Shown here: in pieces, positions 24,179 to 32,098 of the stretch | How the letters are laid out: every line of letters starts with the position of its first letter | How positions within the stretch are numbered: the stretch's first letter is position 1 | Assembly (NCBI GenBank): GCA_964352715.1 | Contig: CAYGSU010000047.1 | Coordinates: 1 to 32,098 of the forward strand | Length of the DNA: 32,098 nt | Direction: 5' to 3' | Source of the DNA: JAVKBW01 sp964352715 | GTDB lineage: Bacteria; Pseudomonadota; Alphaproteobacteria; UBA8366; Aestuariispiraceae | Made by a program: the position numbers and the translations under genes | Notes under the pieces: generated by a model | The model's input: the letters and a program-made list of their open reading frames with translations, nothing else | Databases searched by the model: none | What the model was told of the DNA's origin: nothing

Positions 24179-24943
24179 CTACGGCCGCTGAATGCCGTAG
24201 ACATAGCCCTGTCGGATATGGTCGGGATACACATCCAGTTCGTAATGCCGGAAGGTGAAATCCTCTGTGGTGCGGATTTCATACCGTTCGCGGCGCTTTT
24301 CCGGCGGCGGGGCCGGATAGGGCGCCGAGGCAAAATCGACCGCCTTCAGCGCCTCAGGAAACGCCAGGGTTTCCAGCGGCGGCGTCGGGTCGACCCGCAC
24401 ATCGAACAGGTACCGGCCGTTGCGGCAGGCCGAGATCACCCAGAAATGCCATTCCGACAGCACTTTCTGTTCTTCCGGCGGTGTCTCGAAAACTTCGTCC
24501 GCCTGCATCGCCTGCAGGATCAGCTCGACATTGCGCGGCTCCAGCTGCGTCACCGTGTCTTCCGGCTGGAAGCTGCGCAGGAAATCCGACCCCAGCGTGG
24601 CCCCGTCCAGCCGCACCTTGCCGGTCAGCACCCGCACCCGCAGCGTGCCGCCCGCCGCTGTTTCGGTCAGGTCGTAGATTCGCACCTGATCCTCGCGATT
24701 GGCGTTGTAGACCAGCCGGTAGGTGTTCTGCGAGCCTGCGGTACAGGCCCGCCGGATATCTCCGCCGCCAATGAAGTCGATCCATCCCGACCGTCGGCTG
24801 ATCGGATCGCCGATATTGCCGGTCGACTGGCAGGCGACCAGCAGGATCACGCCAAAGGCCAGGACTGTCCCGCGCGTTAGCACGGCTTTTGCACGGGAAA
24901 CGGCGAACCCTGTTTTTAATCCGGATAGTTTTGCGGTTTTCAT
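24179..24943 (-). CDS. Putative lipoprotein of unknown function
   Basis: A 254-residue protein with an N-terminal hydrophobic segment and a lipobox LLVACQS, indicating acylation and anchoring in a membrane facing the periplasm. The mature part is polar, with no known domain: GDIRRACTAGSQNTYRLVYN, a Trp/His-rich centre EWHFWVISACRNGRYLF, and the C-terminus DVYPDHIRQGYVYGIQRP. Two cysteines in the mature protein may form a disulfide. Start ATG 24943 is preceded by GAGGG; GTG 24955 is possible. It is divergent from the carboxypeptidase gene and shares its promoter region. Confidence 0.75.
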   Translation of the reverse strand: MKTAKLSGLKTGFAVSRAKAVLTRGTVLAFGVILLVACQSTGNIGDPISRRSGWIDFIGGGDIRRACTAGSQNTYRLVYNANREDQVRIYDLTETAAGGTLRVRVLTGKVRLDGATLGSDFLRSFQPEDTVTQLEPRNVELILQAMQADEVFETPPEEQKVLSEWHFWVISACRNGRYLFDVRVDPTPPLETLAFPEALKAVDFASAPYPAPPPEKRRERYEIRTTEDFTFRHYELDVYPDHIRQGYVYGIQRP

Positions 24944-24963
24944 GGACGCCCTCACACCATTCG

Positions 24964-24993
24964 TTTATAAAAGATGGGTTTTTCGACAGTCAG
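24964..24993 (-). promoter_or_regulatory. Putative promoter of the lipoprotein gene
   Basis: On the minus strand CTGACT (24993-24988) is followed after 18 bases by TATAAA (24969-24964). The -35 region touches that of the opposite promoter, so the two genes probably compete for or share RNA polymerase. Confidence 0.4.
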
Positions 24994-25013
24994 ACAGTAA
25001 AATACAGTATAAT
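24983..25013 (+). promoter_or_regulatory. Putative promoter of the D,D-carboxypeptidase gene
   Basis: A consensus TATAAT at 25008-25013 lies 19 bases after TCGACA (24983-24988; 5 of 6 matches to TTGACA). It is 24 bases before the start codon. The spacer is longer than ideal, but the surrounding AT-rich stretch stands out from the GC-rich window. Confidence 0.5.
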
Positions 25014-25037
25014 TAACTACGGAATGCCGAACTACAC

Positions 25038-26294
25038 ATGGTCGCTAAAGTAAAAATTGGAAGATTTATTTCGCTTTTACTTGTAAGCGCCAGCATATTC
25101 ATGGCCAGCGCCGCAACTTCCTCCGTACAGGCAAAATACGCTTCCCTGATCGTCGATGAACAGACCGGCCAGGTGCTGCATGCCAGAAACGCGGACGATC
25201 GCAAATACCCGGCCTCGCTGACCAAGATCATGACCCTATATATGGCATTCGATGCGCTCAAGCACGGTCGTCTGGCCCTGACGCAGAAACTGCCGGTATC
25301 ACGGCGGGCCGAAGGCATGTCACCCAGCAAGCTGGGCCTGAGGCGCGGGTCGACGATAACGGTGAAGGACGCCATTATGGCGCTGGTTACCAAATCGGCC
25401 AATGACGCCGCCGTTGTCCTGGCCGAGGCGCTCGGCGGTACCGAAATCCGCTTCGCCCAGGACATGACCCGGGTCGCCCGACAACTGGGCATGACCCGTA
25501 CCACCTTCCGCAACGCCTCGGGTCTGCCGAATCGCCAGCAACAGACCACCGCACGCGACATGGCCAAGCTTGCGACCCGTATCCGGCAGGATTTTCCCGG
25601 CTATTTTGAGCTCTTCAAGACAAAAAGCTTCACCTATAACGGCCGCAGCTACAAAAACCACAACAACCTGCTGTCTCAGTATTCCGGCACGGACGGTATC
25701 AAGACCGGCTACATCAACGCCTCCGGATTCAATCTGGTGGCAACGGTTGAACGGCACGGCCGCCGCCTGATCGGCGTCGTGTTCGGCGGCAAGACCGCGA
25801 AACGCCGCGACAATCACATGATGAAGCTTCTCGATGCCGCCTTCCGCAAGACCGAACTTCTGGTGATCCGCGCCCCGCTACGGCCGCTGGCCGATCTGCC
25901 TGTCAACATCGCAGCGACCGACGAAGCGGCGGCAGCGCTCAACCCGTTCGATAATCAGTCGGAAAGCCTTGTCGCTGCCGCCCCGAAAGCAGCGGAAACG
26001 CCCGTTGCCGAAAGCTTTGGGGACGGCTGGAGCATCCAGGTCGGCGCGTTTTCGAACATGATCCGCGCCCGCACGGCGGCGCACCAGGCCCGGTCGCGCA
26101 TCGGTTCGGCCGCCTACAAGGCGACCGTCGCCATCATCCCCACCAAGGGCGCAGACCCGCTGCTGTACAGGGCCCGCCTGATCGGTCTGTCGCAGGAATC
26201 CGCAACCCGCGCCTGCCGCATGTTGAGCCGCGCCGACATGCCCTGTGTGACCGTTTCGCCGGAAGCGGCGGCACAACTGGCAAAGAGCCAGTAA
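25038..26294 (+). CDS. D-alanyl-D-alanine carboxypeptidase with C-terminal SPOR domain
   Basis: A periplasmic penicillin-binding protein of the S11 (DacA/DacC) family that trims the terminal D-Ala of peptidoglycan stem peptides. 418 residues: a signal peptide (about 1-32, SLLLVSASIFMASAATSSVQ), then the catalytic triad motifs SLTK (Ser 60), SAN (120-122) and KTG (222-224). A flexible Ala/Pro-rich linker precedes a SPOR domain at about 330-408 (WSIQVGAFSNMIRARTAAHQ), which binds denuded glycans at the septum. The fusion is typical of Alphaproteobacteria and points to a role at division. Complete, with its own promoter. Confidence 0.95.
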   Translation: MVAKVKIGRFISLLLVSASIFMASAATSSVQAKYASLIVDEQTGQVLHARNADDRKYPASLTKIMTLYMAFDALKHGRLALTQKLPVSRRAEGMSPSKLGLRRGSTITVKDAIMALVTKSANDAAVVLAEALGGTEIRFAQDMTRVARQLGMTRTTFRNASGLPNRQQQTTARDMAKLATRIRQDFPGYFELFKTKSFTYNGRSYKNHNNLLSQYSGTDGIKTGYINASGFNLVATVERHGRRLIGVVFGGKTAKRRDNHMMKLLDAAFRKTELLVIRAPLRPLADLPVNIAATDEAAAALNPFDNQSESLVAAAPKAAETPVAESFGDGWSIQVGAFSNMIRARTAAHQARSRIGSAAYKATVAIIPTKGADPLLYRARLIGLSQESATRACRMLSRADMPCVTVSPEAAAQLAKSQ

Positions 26295-26334
26295 CCGAAA
26301 CCGGTTCCGACCACACCGGATTGAGGGACACCTT

Positions 26335-26847
26335 ATGAATTACAGACCATTCACCCTGGCGCTCGCCGTTTCCGGCAGCCTTTTCCTCGCAACCGGCGCC
26401 GCGATGCCCGCCAGCGCCGCCTCCTACAATGTCATCGATGCGCTTCGGACCGAGGAAGCCACGCTCTACGACCTCGGCATCGTTTACCTGCGCCAGCGAT
26501 TGGACCGGGTGGTCGACCGCTACGGGTTTCGCAATAACGCCATCCTGAACGGCTTCGTGAATCCGGAACTGTCGGCAGGCAAGATCGACCTGAACATCAC
26601 CGTGCAAACTGTCGGTGTTCTGGATGACAAGAGCTGCGAGACCGTGCGTGAGGCGGTAGTCGCCAAGTTCCTCAACCTCGACGAAGGCATCGACCGCACC
26701 GAAGCCGCCGGGCTGATCATGGGCTATGCCTTCCTGCATCGCGGTGTCGAAACCAACAGCGCGAGCAATGTCGGGCTGGAAATGGCGAAGCGCACGACCG
26801 TGACGGTTAATCATCTCGGTGAAACCTGTTCCGGGCCGCTGACCTAG
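26335..26847 (+). CDS. Exported protein of unknown function
   Basis: A 170-residue protein with a Sec signal peptide (MNYRPFTLALAVSGSLFLAT then GAAMPASA, cleavage near 28-29). The mature part is mostly helical at the start (IDALRTEEATLYDLGIVYLR) and has two cysteines (KSCETV, GETCSG) that may pair. I recognise no family. ATG 26335 follows GAGGG. The gene is 40 bases after the carboxypeptidase stop on the same strand, so it may be its partner. A small hairpin follows. Confidence 0.75.
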   Translation: MNYRPFTLALAVSGSLFLATGAAMPASAASYNVIDALRTEEATLYDLGIVYLRQRLDRVVDRYGFRNNAILNGFVNPELSAGKIDLNITVQTVGVLDDKSCETVREAVVAKFLNLDEGIDRTEAAGLIMGYAFLHRGVETNSASNVGLEMAKRTTVTVNHLGETCSGPLT

Positions 26848-26865
26848 GTTGTATGCCGGTTGAGC

Positions 26866-26890
26866 CGGGGAATTCCCCGCTTGCCTTTTG
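26866..26890 (+). terminator. Possible weak terminator
   Basis: CGGGGAATTCCCCG forms a 5-base-pair stem with an AATT loop and is followed by CTTGCCTTTTG. It stands 18 bases after the exported-protein stop. Stem and T-tract are both short, so termination is uncertain. Confidence 0.35.
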
Positions 26891-27023
26891 ACCCCTAATG
26901 CCGGTTCTATTGGCCATCGCCGGATTTCGGCCAACGCCGGGCGGCGCGCGGGGAGGAAACCGCACCTATCGCAACGCATAACAACGAACGCCCGGCACAC
27001 GGCGCGGACAGTACCGTATCGAT

Positions 27024-28517
27024 ATGAATCGCAGTAACGAAAACCCGGATCCGCAAATCGGCCTCGACCACGGCACGATGGCAAGCCGCGTCGTGCGCAT
27101 CCTGCCGCCGACAGGGTTCGTCATAGCAATGGCGGCGATCGAGGAATTCTGGCCGGAATTTCTGAACTGGGTCGGCATCACCCTGCATACCGATCATGCC
27201 AGCCACCTGCACCACGCCGTCAATGTACTGTTCTGGATGGGCGCCGCCCTGCTGGTGTCGCGGTCGCTGACCCTGTTCGTCTGGGAAGGCTGGATTCGCC
27301 ACCGCACCGGCCATCCCGTGCCCCGGCTGCTGGAAGACCTGACATCCGGTTTCGTCTGGATCGTCGCCTTCTGCATCATTGCCGGGTCGGTTTTCGACCT
27401 GCCGCTGTCAGGCCTGGTCACAACCTCCGGCGTTGCCATTGCGATCATCGGTTTCGCGCTGCGCGGCATGATTTCCGATATCTTCACCGGCATCGCCATC
27501 GGTGTCGAACGGCCGATCAATCCCGGCGACTGGATCGAGGTGGACGGCCACCCGCCGGGCCGCGTGATCGACATGAACTGGCGGGCCACGCGCATCCTTA
27601 CACTCGATGAAGTCATGGTCGTGGTGCCGAACAGCCAGTTGGGGGTGCAGGCTTTCCGCAATTACAGCCAGCCGAAACGGTTCTACCGGGTATCGGCGGA
27701 ATTCACGCTCGACTACAGGGTGCCGGCGGCACAGGCGGAGCGGGTGCTGCTGGCCGCGGTTCGCGAAATACCGGAACTTCGCTCGATACCGCGTTCGCCC
27801 GACGTCATGGCCGGCGAGTTTACCGAACGCGGCATAAAATGGCTGATGCGGTTCTGGATTGCGGACGTCAACCGCGAAAGACAGATCGTCAACCAGGTGC
27901 TGCGGAACGTGCAACGCAACCTGAACTACGCCGGTCTCGACGTACCGGCGCAAAGGGTGGAACTGTCGCGGCCGGCCCATATCGCCGCCTGGGACGACGA
28001 GGAAGGCGCGAAACGGCAATTCGTTACTGGTATTGGTCTGTTCGACGCCCTGCAGGAAGACGAGATCAAGCGCATCACCGACCGGATCAAGAGCACCTTC
28101 TGCAAAACCGGCCAGGCGGTGGTAACGCAGGACGAACCCGGCCAGTCACTGTTTATCGTCAAGGAAGGCGTGCTGAATGTCGTGATCCGCGACAGCAGCG
28201 GTACCGAATCCGTCGTCGGTCAGTTATCCGCCGGCTCGTTTTTCGGCGAAATGTCGCTGCTGACCGGCGCCAACCGGGCCGCGACCGTGGTACCGGCGCT
28301 GGATTCCGTGGTTTACGAAATCACCAAGGACGAAATCGAACCCATGCTGAAGGCCCGGCCGAAACTTGTTGAACATCTCAGCCGCACGCTGGCGGAGCGC
28401 CAGATGGCCAATCAGAACAAGCAGGACCAGAGCCAGAAGGACAAGGAAAGCGCGACCGCCTCTCTGTCACAGCATCTGTTCGACAGGATTTCGCACTTCT
28501 TCCATATCGGGCACTAG
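27024..28517 (+). CDS. MscS-type mechanosensitive channel with C-terminal cyclic-nucleotide-binding domain
   Basis: A 497-residue membrane protein. Hydrophobic segments lie at about 29-45, 65-88, 108-126 and 130-147. The pore helix and beta domain follow, with SGVAIAIIGFALRGMISDIF (135-154), GVERPINPGDWIEVDG and VMVVVPNSQLGVQAFRNYS. Residues about 338-455 are a cNMP-binding domain: GQSLFIVKEGVLNVVI and the phosphate cassette FFGEMSLLTGANRAATV (406-422). Such fusions couple channel opening to cAMP or cGMP or to an allosteric signal, as in the bCNG-type MscS relatives. The start is not well supported by a ribosome-binding site. Its 3' end overlaps the convergent LysR gene by 51 bases. Confidence 0.92.
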   Translation: MNRSNENPDPQIGLDHGTMASRVVRILPPTGFVIAMAAIEEFWPEFLNWVGITLHTDHASHLHHAVNVLFWMGAALLVSRSLTLFVWEGWIRHRTGHPVPRLLEDLTSGFVWIVAFCIIAGSVFDLPLSGLVTTSGVAIAIIGFALRGMISDIFTGIAIGVERPINPGDWIEVDGHPPGRVIDMNWRATRILTLDEVMVVVPNSQLGVQAFRNYSQPKRFYRVSAEFTLDYRVPAAQAERVLLAAVREIPELRSIPRSPDVMAGEFTERGIKWLMRFWIADVNRERQIVNQVLRNVQRNLNYAGLDVPAQRVELSRPAHIAAWDDEEGAKRQFVTGIGLFDALQEDEIKRITDRIKSTFCKTGQAVVTQDEPGQSLFIVKEGVLNVVIRDSSGTESVVGQLSAGSFFGEMSLLTGANRAATVVPALDSVVYEITKDEIEPMLKARPKLVEHLSRTLAERQMANQNKQDQSQKDKESATASLSQHLFDRISHFFHIGH

Positions 28518-29441
28518 AAACGGTTTCGCATCTTTATCGATGAGTACGGATAAAACCTTCTTGCAAAGGTCGTGCTTGTTTTCCCGCCGGGTCAGCGCCG
28601 CAAACAACCCCCGATCCGTTCTGTGAACGAAAGACGGCACCACTGTCAGCGCGCCGGTTTCGATATAACGCTCGACCAGCCCGGCCCAGCCCAGCGCGAC
28701 ACCCTTGCCCGAAGCCGCCGCCTCCAGCAGATAAACGTAATTGGTGAAAGAGCGAATATCGCCCGGTTTGGGCTCTGTCATGCCGACCGCTGCCGCCACG
28801 CCCGACCATGTCGCCCAACCAAGATTTCGCTTCGAAATATCCAGCAGTGGCAGCCCCGCCCAGCCGGTTACAGGGCCGAGCAACTGGTCGCGATGCCGTT
28901 CTAAAAATTCGGGCGAACAGACCGGCGTAACAGCCTCGCCGAAAATCTTCTGCATGCCACTCGCAGCCCCCTTGCCGTCGCCGAAGACAAACCGGATATC
29001 CATGTCGTCATCCGATAGCAGGGCATGTTGTTCGTATTCCGTCGTCATGATTCTGACATCGATGTCCGGCCCCGTTGCCGCCTGCAGGGCCTCGAAACGC
29101 GGCATCACGAACAGATGCGATGTCGAATGCGTACAGGCGATGGTCACCTGGTCCTTGTCCGCCGTTGTGCCGATCACCCGTTCAACAGTCTGTAATGTCT
29201 CCAGAGAAGCCAGCACAGCCTGATAAAACTGACTGCCGTGGTCAGTCAGGCGCAGTCCCTTTTTCCGGCGCAGAAACAGAAGTGTCCCGAACCGGTCCTC
29301 AAGCCCGGCGATGTGACGACTGACGGCGGATTGGGATGTGTTCAGTTCCTCGGCAGCACGGCTGAAGTTGCACAGGCGCGCGGCGCTCTCGAACGCCACG
29401 AGCGCGCTTGAAGACGGTGGGGAATATCTGCGGACTGTCAT
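28467..29441 (-). CDS. LysR family transcriptional regulator
   Basis: A 324-residue LysR-type regulator. The N-terminal HTH reads LVAFESAARLCNFSRAAEEL then NTSQSAVSRHIAGLEDRFGT and LLFLRRKKGLRLTDHG. The effector domain follows, with VTIACTHSTSHLFVMPRFEA and a GcvA-like layout (PVCSPEFLERH, LEAAASGKGVALGWAGLVER). I start at ATG 29441, since the upstream extension to 29549 lies across the divergent gene's leader. It faces the decarboxylase-like gene across 106 bases, the classic LysR arrangement, so that gene and its followers are the likely targets. Its 3' end lies within the mechanosensitive channel gene on the other strand. Confidence 0.93.
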   Translation of the reverse strand: MTVRRYSPPSSSALVAFESAARLCNFSRAAEELNTSQSAVSRHIAGLEDRFGTLLFLRRKKGLRLTDHGSQFYQAVLASLETLQTVERVIGTTADKDQVTIACTHSTSHLFVMPRFEALQAATGPDIDVRIMTTEYEQHALLSDDDMDIRFVFGDGKGAASGMQKIFGEAVTPVCSPEFLERHRDQLLGPVTGWAGLPLLDISKRNLGWATWSGVAAAVGMTEPKPGDIRSFTNYVYLLEAAASGKGVALGWAGLVERYIETGALTVVPSFVHRTDRGLFAALTRRENKHDLCKKVLSVLIDKDAKPFLVPDMEEVRNPVEQML

Positions 29442-29547
29442 ATCAATTCCGGTATCATCGATAGAACTAATCAGCAATGTACACCAATGGTCAATCGTAT
29501 CAGGATATAGCTTCAAGTCATTATCAGGCAGAAGGCAGGCAAGAAGC

Positions 29548-30378
29548 ATGGGCGATTACAGGAAACCTGAACGCTGGAAAGACCCGAAGAACAAGCTGTT
29601 CCCACACAGTGTCGGATTCACCTGTCCGCCGCATGATTTTGACGGCGCCCCGACCGATTTCCTGAAAATTTCGCCGGAAACCGTCGGTGTGCATGGCCGC
29701 ATGATGCACGTGCCGAATTACGCCCATGAACTGACCCAGCGGGTCGACAACTTCCACCTTTTGGAGGAAGTCGTTGAATGCATGGCGAACAACGGCGTAG
29801 ACGTCGTCGGCCAGGTCGGCTCCAACTGGGTTCATGCCGGTGGCAGAACCCCTGAACAGATCAGGGAATTTCTAGATCGGGTGACCGATACCTACGAGAC
29901 GCCCCTGCACATGGCCGGCTATTGTCTTGTCGAAGGATTGCGGGAACTGGGTGCGGAAAAAATCGCCCTGAATTCCGTCTACTACTGGCCGGACTGGCGC
30001 GACGGCATCACCCGTTTCCTGAAAGAGGCCGGGTTCGACATGGTCTGGTCAGGCAATTTCGTCGATCAGGGTTTCTTCGACACCCAGGAGGAATGCAACG
30101 ACCAGACCTGGATTTTCCGTGAAGGCATGCTGCAGGAATCGATGCGGCGGGTCGCTGAAAAGGCGCCCAGGGTCGATGCCTATGTCATCAATGGCATGCC
30201 GAACTTTCGCCGCGCTGACGGCCTGCCGCAGCGTCCGGTCAGCTTCATGCCGGGTCTGGAAAACGATATCGGAAAGCCGATCGTTTCCTCCGATTTCGCG
30301 CTGTACTGGCGCATCATGAAAACACTCGGCATCAAGCCGATGCGTGATTGCGGCCGGTTGATGCGCACCCTTTCGTAA
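29548..30378 (+). CDS. Arylmalonate decarboxylase/maleate isomerase-like protein lacking the catalytic cysteines
   Basis: A 276-residue protein with the two-lobed Asp/Glu racemase fold of the maleate cis-trans isomerase/arylmalonate decarboxylase type: HLLEEVVECMANNGVDVVGQ, then LVEGLRELGAEKIALNSVYYWPDW, then FLKEAGFDM and a C-terminal GKPIVSSDFALYWRIMKTLG. At the two usual Cys positions the sequence reads VGSNW (about 90-94) and INGMPNF (about 214-220), with no Cys. The lysine- and proline-rich N-terminus is unlike the family. ATG 29548 chosen for the match to the family N-terminus. It is divergent from the LysR gene and 13 bases before the sulfotransferase. Substrate and reaction unknown. 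Confidence 0.75.
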   Translation: MGDYRKPERWKDPKNKLFPHSVGFTCPPHDFDGAPTDFLKISPETVGVHGRMMHVPNYAHELTQRVDNFHLLEEVVECMANNGVDVVGQVGSNWVHAGGRTPEQIREFLDRVTDTYETPLHMAGYCLVEGLRELGAEKIALNSVYYWPDWRDGITRFLKEAGFDMVWSGNFVDQGFFDTQEECNDQTWIFREGMLQESMRRVAEKAPRVDAYVINGMPNFRRADGLPQRPVSFMPGLENDIGKPIVSSDFALYWRIMKTLGIKPMRDCGRLMRTLS

Positions 30379-30391
30379 GCCGGGGAGTAAT

Positions 30392-31156
30392 GTGGTTTTG
30401 AACAAGATTGTCATGCTCTGGGCGACGCCCCGGTCCACATCAACCGCTTTCGAGTGGATGATGCGGATGCGCGGCGACATGATCTGCTTTCACGAACCTT
30501 ACGGCGAGTCCTGGTACAAGGGCGACGAGGCGCGATGGCCCCGTCTGAAAGCCGACAGCCCACGCGCGCCCGGCCTGACCCCCACCGTGGTTACCGAACG
30601 GATCCTGTCGGCGGCGGTCAAAAGCCCGGTGTTCGTCAAGGACATGCCGTTGCATACGGATCATCTTTGGACGGACGAATTCCTTGCGCCATACAACCAT
30701 ACCTTCATCATCCGCGATCCGGGGAAGGTGCTGACGTCGATCTACGCCAGGGAACCGGAATGGACGACGGCGGAATGCGGCTTCGCCCAGCAGCACACGC
30801 TGTTCATGCGGTTAATGCAGAAATCCGGCGCACCACCGATCACCATCGACAGCGATGATCTGCTGGAAAACCCGCACGCAATGGTCGACGCCTATTGCCA
30901 ATCCGTCGGCATACCTTTCATCCCTGAAGCCTTATCTTGGGAACCAGGCGCCCGCGCGGAAGTAAGCTGGTACGACGGCGGCTCCTGGCACGACGCGCTG
31001 AGCAATTCCGACGGGTTGAAACCGCAGCCGAGACGGGATCAGGTCGATATTTCAGAGGCTCCGGGCAAGGTGAAGAAATGGTACGATTTGTTCATGCCGC
31101 TCTATCTTGAAATGCACCGGCACCGGCTGGTTGTAAATTCATCGGTCACAGCGTAA
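30392..31156 (+). CDS. PAPS-dependent sulfotransferase family protein
   Basis: A 254-residue cytosolic sulfotransferase-like P-loop protein. The 5'-phosphosulfate-binding loop is MLWATPRSTSTAFEWMM near the N-terminus, and the 3'-phosphate-binding segment is TFIIRDPGKVLTSIYARE. HEPYGESW and VKDMPLHTDHLW are also typical of the branched-chain-aminotransferase-like sulfotransferase group. The start is GTG 30392 behind GGGGAG, or TTG 30398. It lies between the decarboxylase-like gene and cysD. The neighbouring sulfate-activation gene suggests PAPS is made for this enzyme, transferring sulfate to an unknown acceptor. Confidence 0.85.
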   Translation: MVLNKIVMLWATPRSTSTAFEWMMRMRGDMICFHEPYGESWYKGDEARWPRLKADSPRAPGLTPTVVTERILSAAVKSPVFVKDMPLHTDHLWTDEFLAPYNHTFIIRDPGKVLTSIYAREPEWTTAECGFAQQHTLFMRLMQKSGAPPITIDSDDLLENPHAMVDAYCQSVGIPFIPEALSWEPGARAEVSWYDGGSWHDALSNSDGLKPQPRRDQVDISEAPGKVKKWYDLFMPLYLEMHRHRLVVNSSVTA

Positions 31157-31205
31157 AAACCCGGCGAAATCAGGCTCACACCCGACCTGCGCCGGAAACC
31201 GATAC

Positions 31206-32098
31206 ATGATCAAACTGACCCATTTGCAGCGGCTCGAAGCAGAAGCCATCCACATCATGCGCGAGGTTGCCGCTGAGGCCGAAAACCCGGTCATGCTGTA
31301 TTCCATCGGCAAGGACAGCTCGGTGATGCTGCATCTGGCGCTGAAGGCGTTCTACCCGTCGAAGCCGCCCTTCCCGTTCCTGCATGTCGATACGACCTGG
31401 AAGTTTCGCGAAATGATCGAATTTCGCGAGGAAACCGCCAAGCGCTATGGCCTCGACCTGAAAGTCTTCATCAATCAGGAAGGCGTGAAACAGGGCGTGA
31501 ACCCGTTCGACAACGGGTCGGCGGAACACACCGACATAATGAAAACACAGGCCCTGAAAATGGCGCTCAACCAGTACAAGTACGACGCCGCTTTCGGTGG
31601 TGCGCGGCGCGACGAGGAAAAATCCCGCGCCAAGGAACGCATTTTTTCGTTCCGTTCGACACAACATCGCTGGGACCCGAAGAACCAGCGCCCGGAATTG
31701 TGGAGCCTGTACAACGCCCGCAAGAAACCCGGCGAATCCATTCGCGTGTTTCCGCTGTCCAACTGGACTGAACTTGATATCTGGCAGTACATCTATCTGG
31801 AGAACATTCCCCTGCCGTCACTGTATTTCGCGGCAAAACGCCCGGTCGTCGAACGCGACGGCACGCTGATCATGGTGGATGACGACCGTATGCCGCTGGA
31901 GCCGGGCGAAAAGCCGGTCGAGAAGATGGTGCGGTTCAGAACGCTCGGCTGCTACCCGCTGACCGGGGCGATCGAATCCGAAGCGACCACCCTGACCGGC
32001 ATCATTCAGGAAATGCTGCTGACCAAGACATCGGAACGGCAGGGCCGGATGATCGACAAGGATGCCGGCGCCTCGATGGAACAGAAAAAGCAGGAAGG
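31206..32098 (+). CDS. cysD: Sulfate adenylyltransferase subunit 2 (cut by window end)
   Basis: Small subunit of ATP sulfurylase, which forms APS from sulfate and ATP together with CysN. The 297 residues visible include the PP-loop YSIGKDSSVMLHLALKAFYP, FPFLHVDTTWKFREMIEFRE, FGGARRDEEKSRAKERIFSF and the C-terminal TLGCYPLTGAIES. The start ATG 31206 follows CCGGAAA. The open frame runs off the right edge, close to the expected end of about 300 residues. A cysN or fused cysNC gene should follow. Here it lies 49 bases after the sulfotransferase gene. Confidence 0.95.
   Translation, partial: MIKLTHLQRLEAEAIHIMREVAAEAENPVMLYSIGKDSSVMLHLALKAFYPSKPPFPFLHVDTTWKFREMIEFREETAKRYGLDLKVFINQEGVKQGVNPFDNGSAEHTDIMKTQALKMALNQYKYDAAFGGARRDEEKSRAKERIFSFRSTQHRWDPKNQRPELWSLYNARKKPGESIRVFPLSNWTELDIWQYIYLENIPLPSLYFAAKRPVVERDGTLIMVDDDRMPLEPGEKPVEKMVRFRTLGCYPLTGAIESEATTLTGIIQEMLLTKTSERQGRMIDKDAGASMEQKKQE

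Noticed and set aside
1..32098. CRISPR array, tRNA, rRNA, transposon or prophage
   Set aside because: No regularly spaced repeats, cloverleaf-like sequence, rRNA motif, transposase or phage protein was found by reading both strands.

Overview
The window looks like a piece of an alphaproteobacterial genome, most likely a marine or aquatic heterotroph of the Rhodospirillales/Kiloniellales type and probably a draft or metagenome assembly. Four things point there: the GC-rich coding style, a clpS-clpA pair beside the alphaproteobacterial regulator TrcR (DUF1013), a phasin of a PHB-storing cell, and glcDEF for glycolate, a common phytoplankton exudate. Three runs of exactly 100 N (5870-5969, 11551-11650, 17765-17864) are scaffold gaps. 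They truncate a solute-binding protein and a metallopeptidase, and interrupt a P450-like gene that can be rejoined.

Layout. 1-4400: a partial unknown gene, two REP-like palindromes, and glcDEF on the minus strand behind a promoter overlapped by a perfect FadR-type GntR operator. 4400-5970: rpmJ with its terminator, a 58-residue membrane peptide, and a truncated periplasmic binding protein. 5970-10650: clpA, clpS, trcR and a phasin gene whose promoter is flanked by two inverted TGC-rich sites resembling PhaR operators. 10650-14578: a transglutaminase-like protein, a zinc metallopeptidase, a SpoIIAA/STAS-like protein and a folate-dependent aminomethyltransferase-family protein, all on the minus strand.

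14761-19295 is the most unusual part: a compact, tightly packed plus-strand set of a GT1-type glycosyltransferase without the usual catalytic His, two tandem paralogous cupins, a short P450-like protein with a Cys heme loop but no recognisable ExxR or I-helix Thr, a free acyl carrier protein and an alpha/beta hydrolase coupled to it by ATGA. I know of no described pathway with this set. It could make or tailor a glycosylated, carrier-bound acyl product.

19396-24133: an Lrp/AsnC regulator followed by a DmdA-like GcvT-family protein, OsmC, an ECHDC3-like crotonase and a DmdB-like acyl-CoA ligase. This resembles the DMSP demethylation/methylmercaptopropionate route with the acyl-CoA dehydrogenase missing, and may be a variant for another methylated compound.

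24179-28517: a lipoprotein and a D,D-carboxypeptidase with a SPOR domain transcribed divergently from overlapping promoters, a small exported protein, and an MscS channel fused to a cyclic-nucleotide-binding domain. 28467-32098: a LysR regulator divergent from a gene series of a Cys-less arylmalonate decarboxylase/maleate isomerase-like protein, a PAPS-type sulfotransferase and cysD (cut by the window end), which suggests sulfation fed by local sulfate activation. No tRNA, rRNA, CRISPR, transposase or phage gene was seen.
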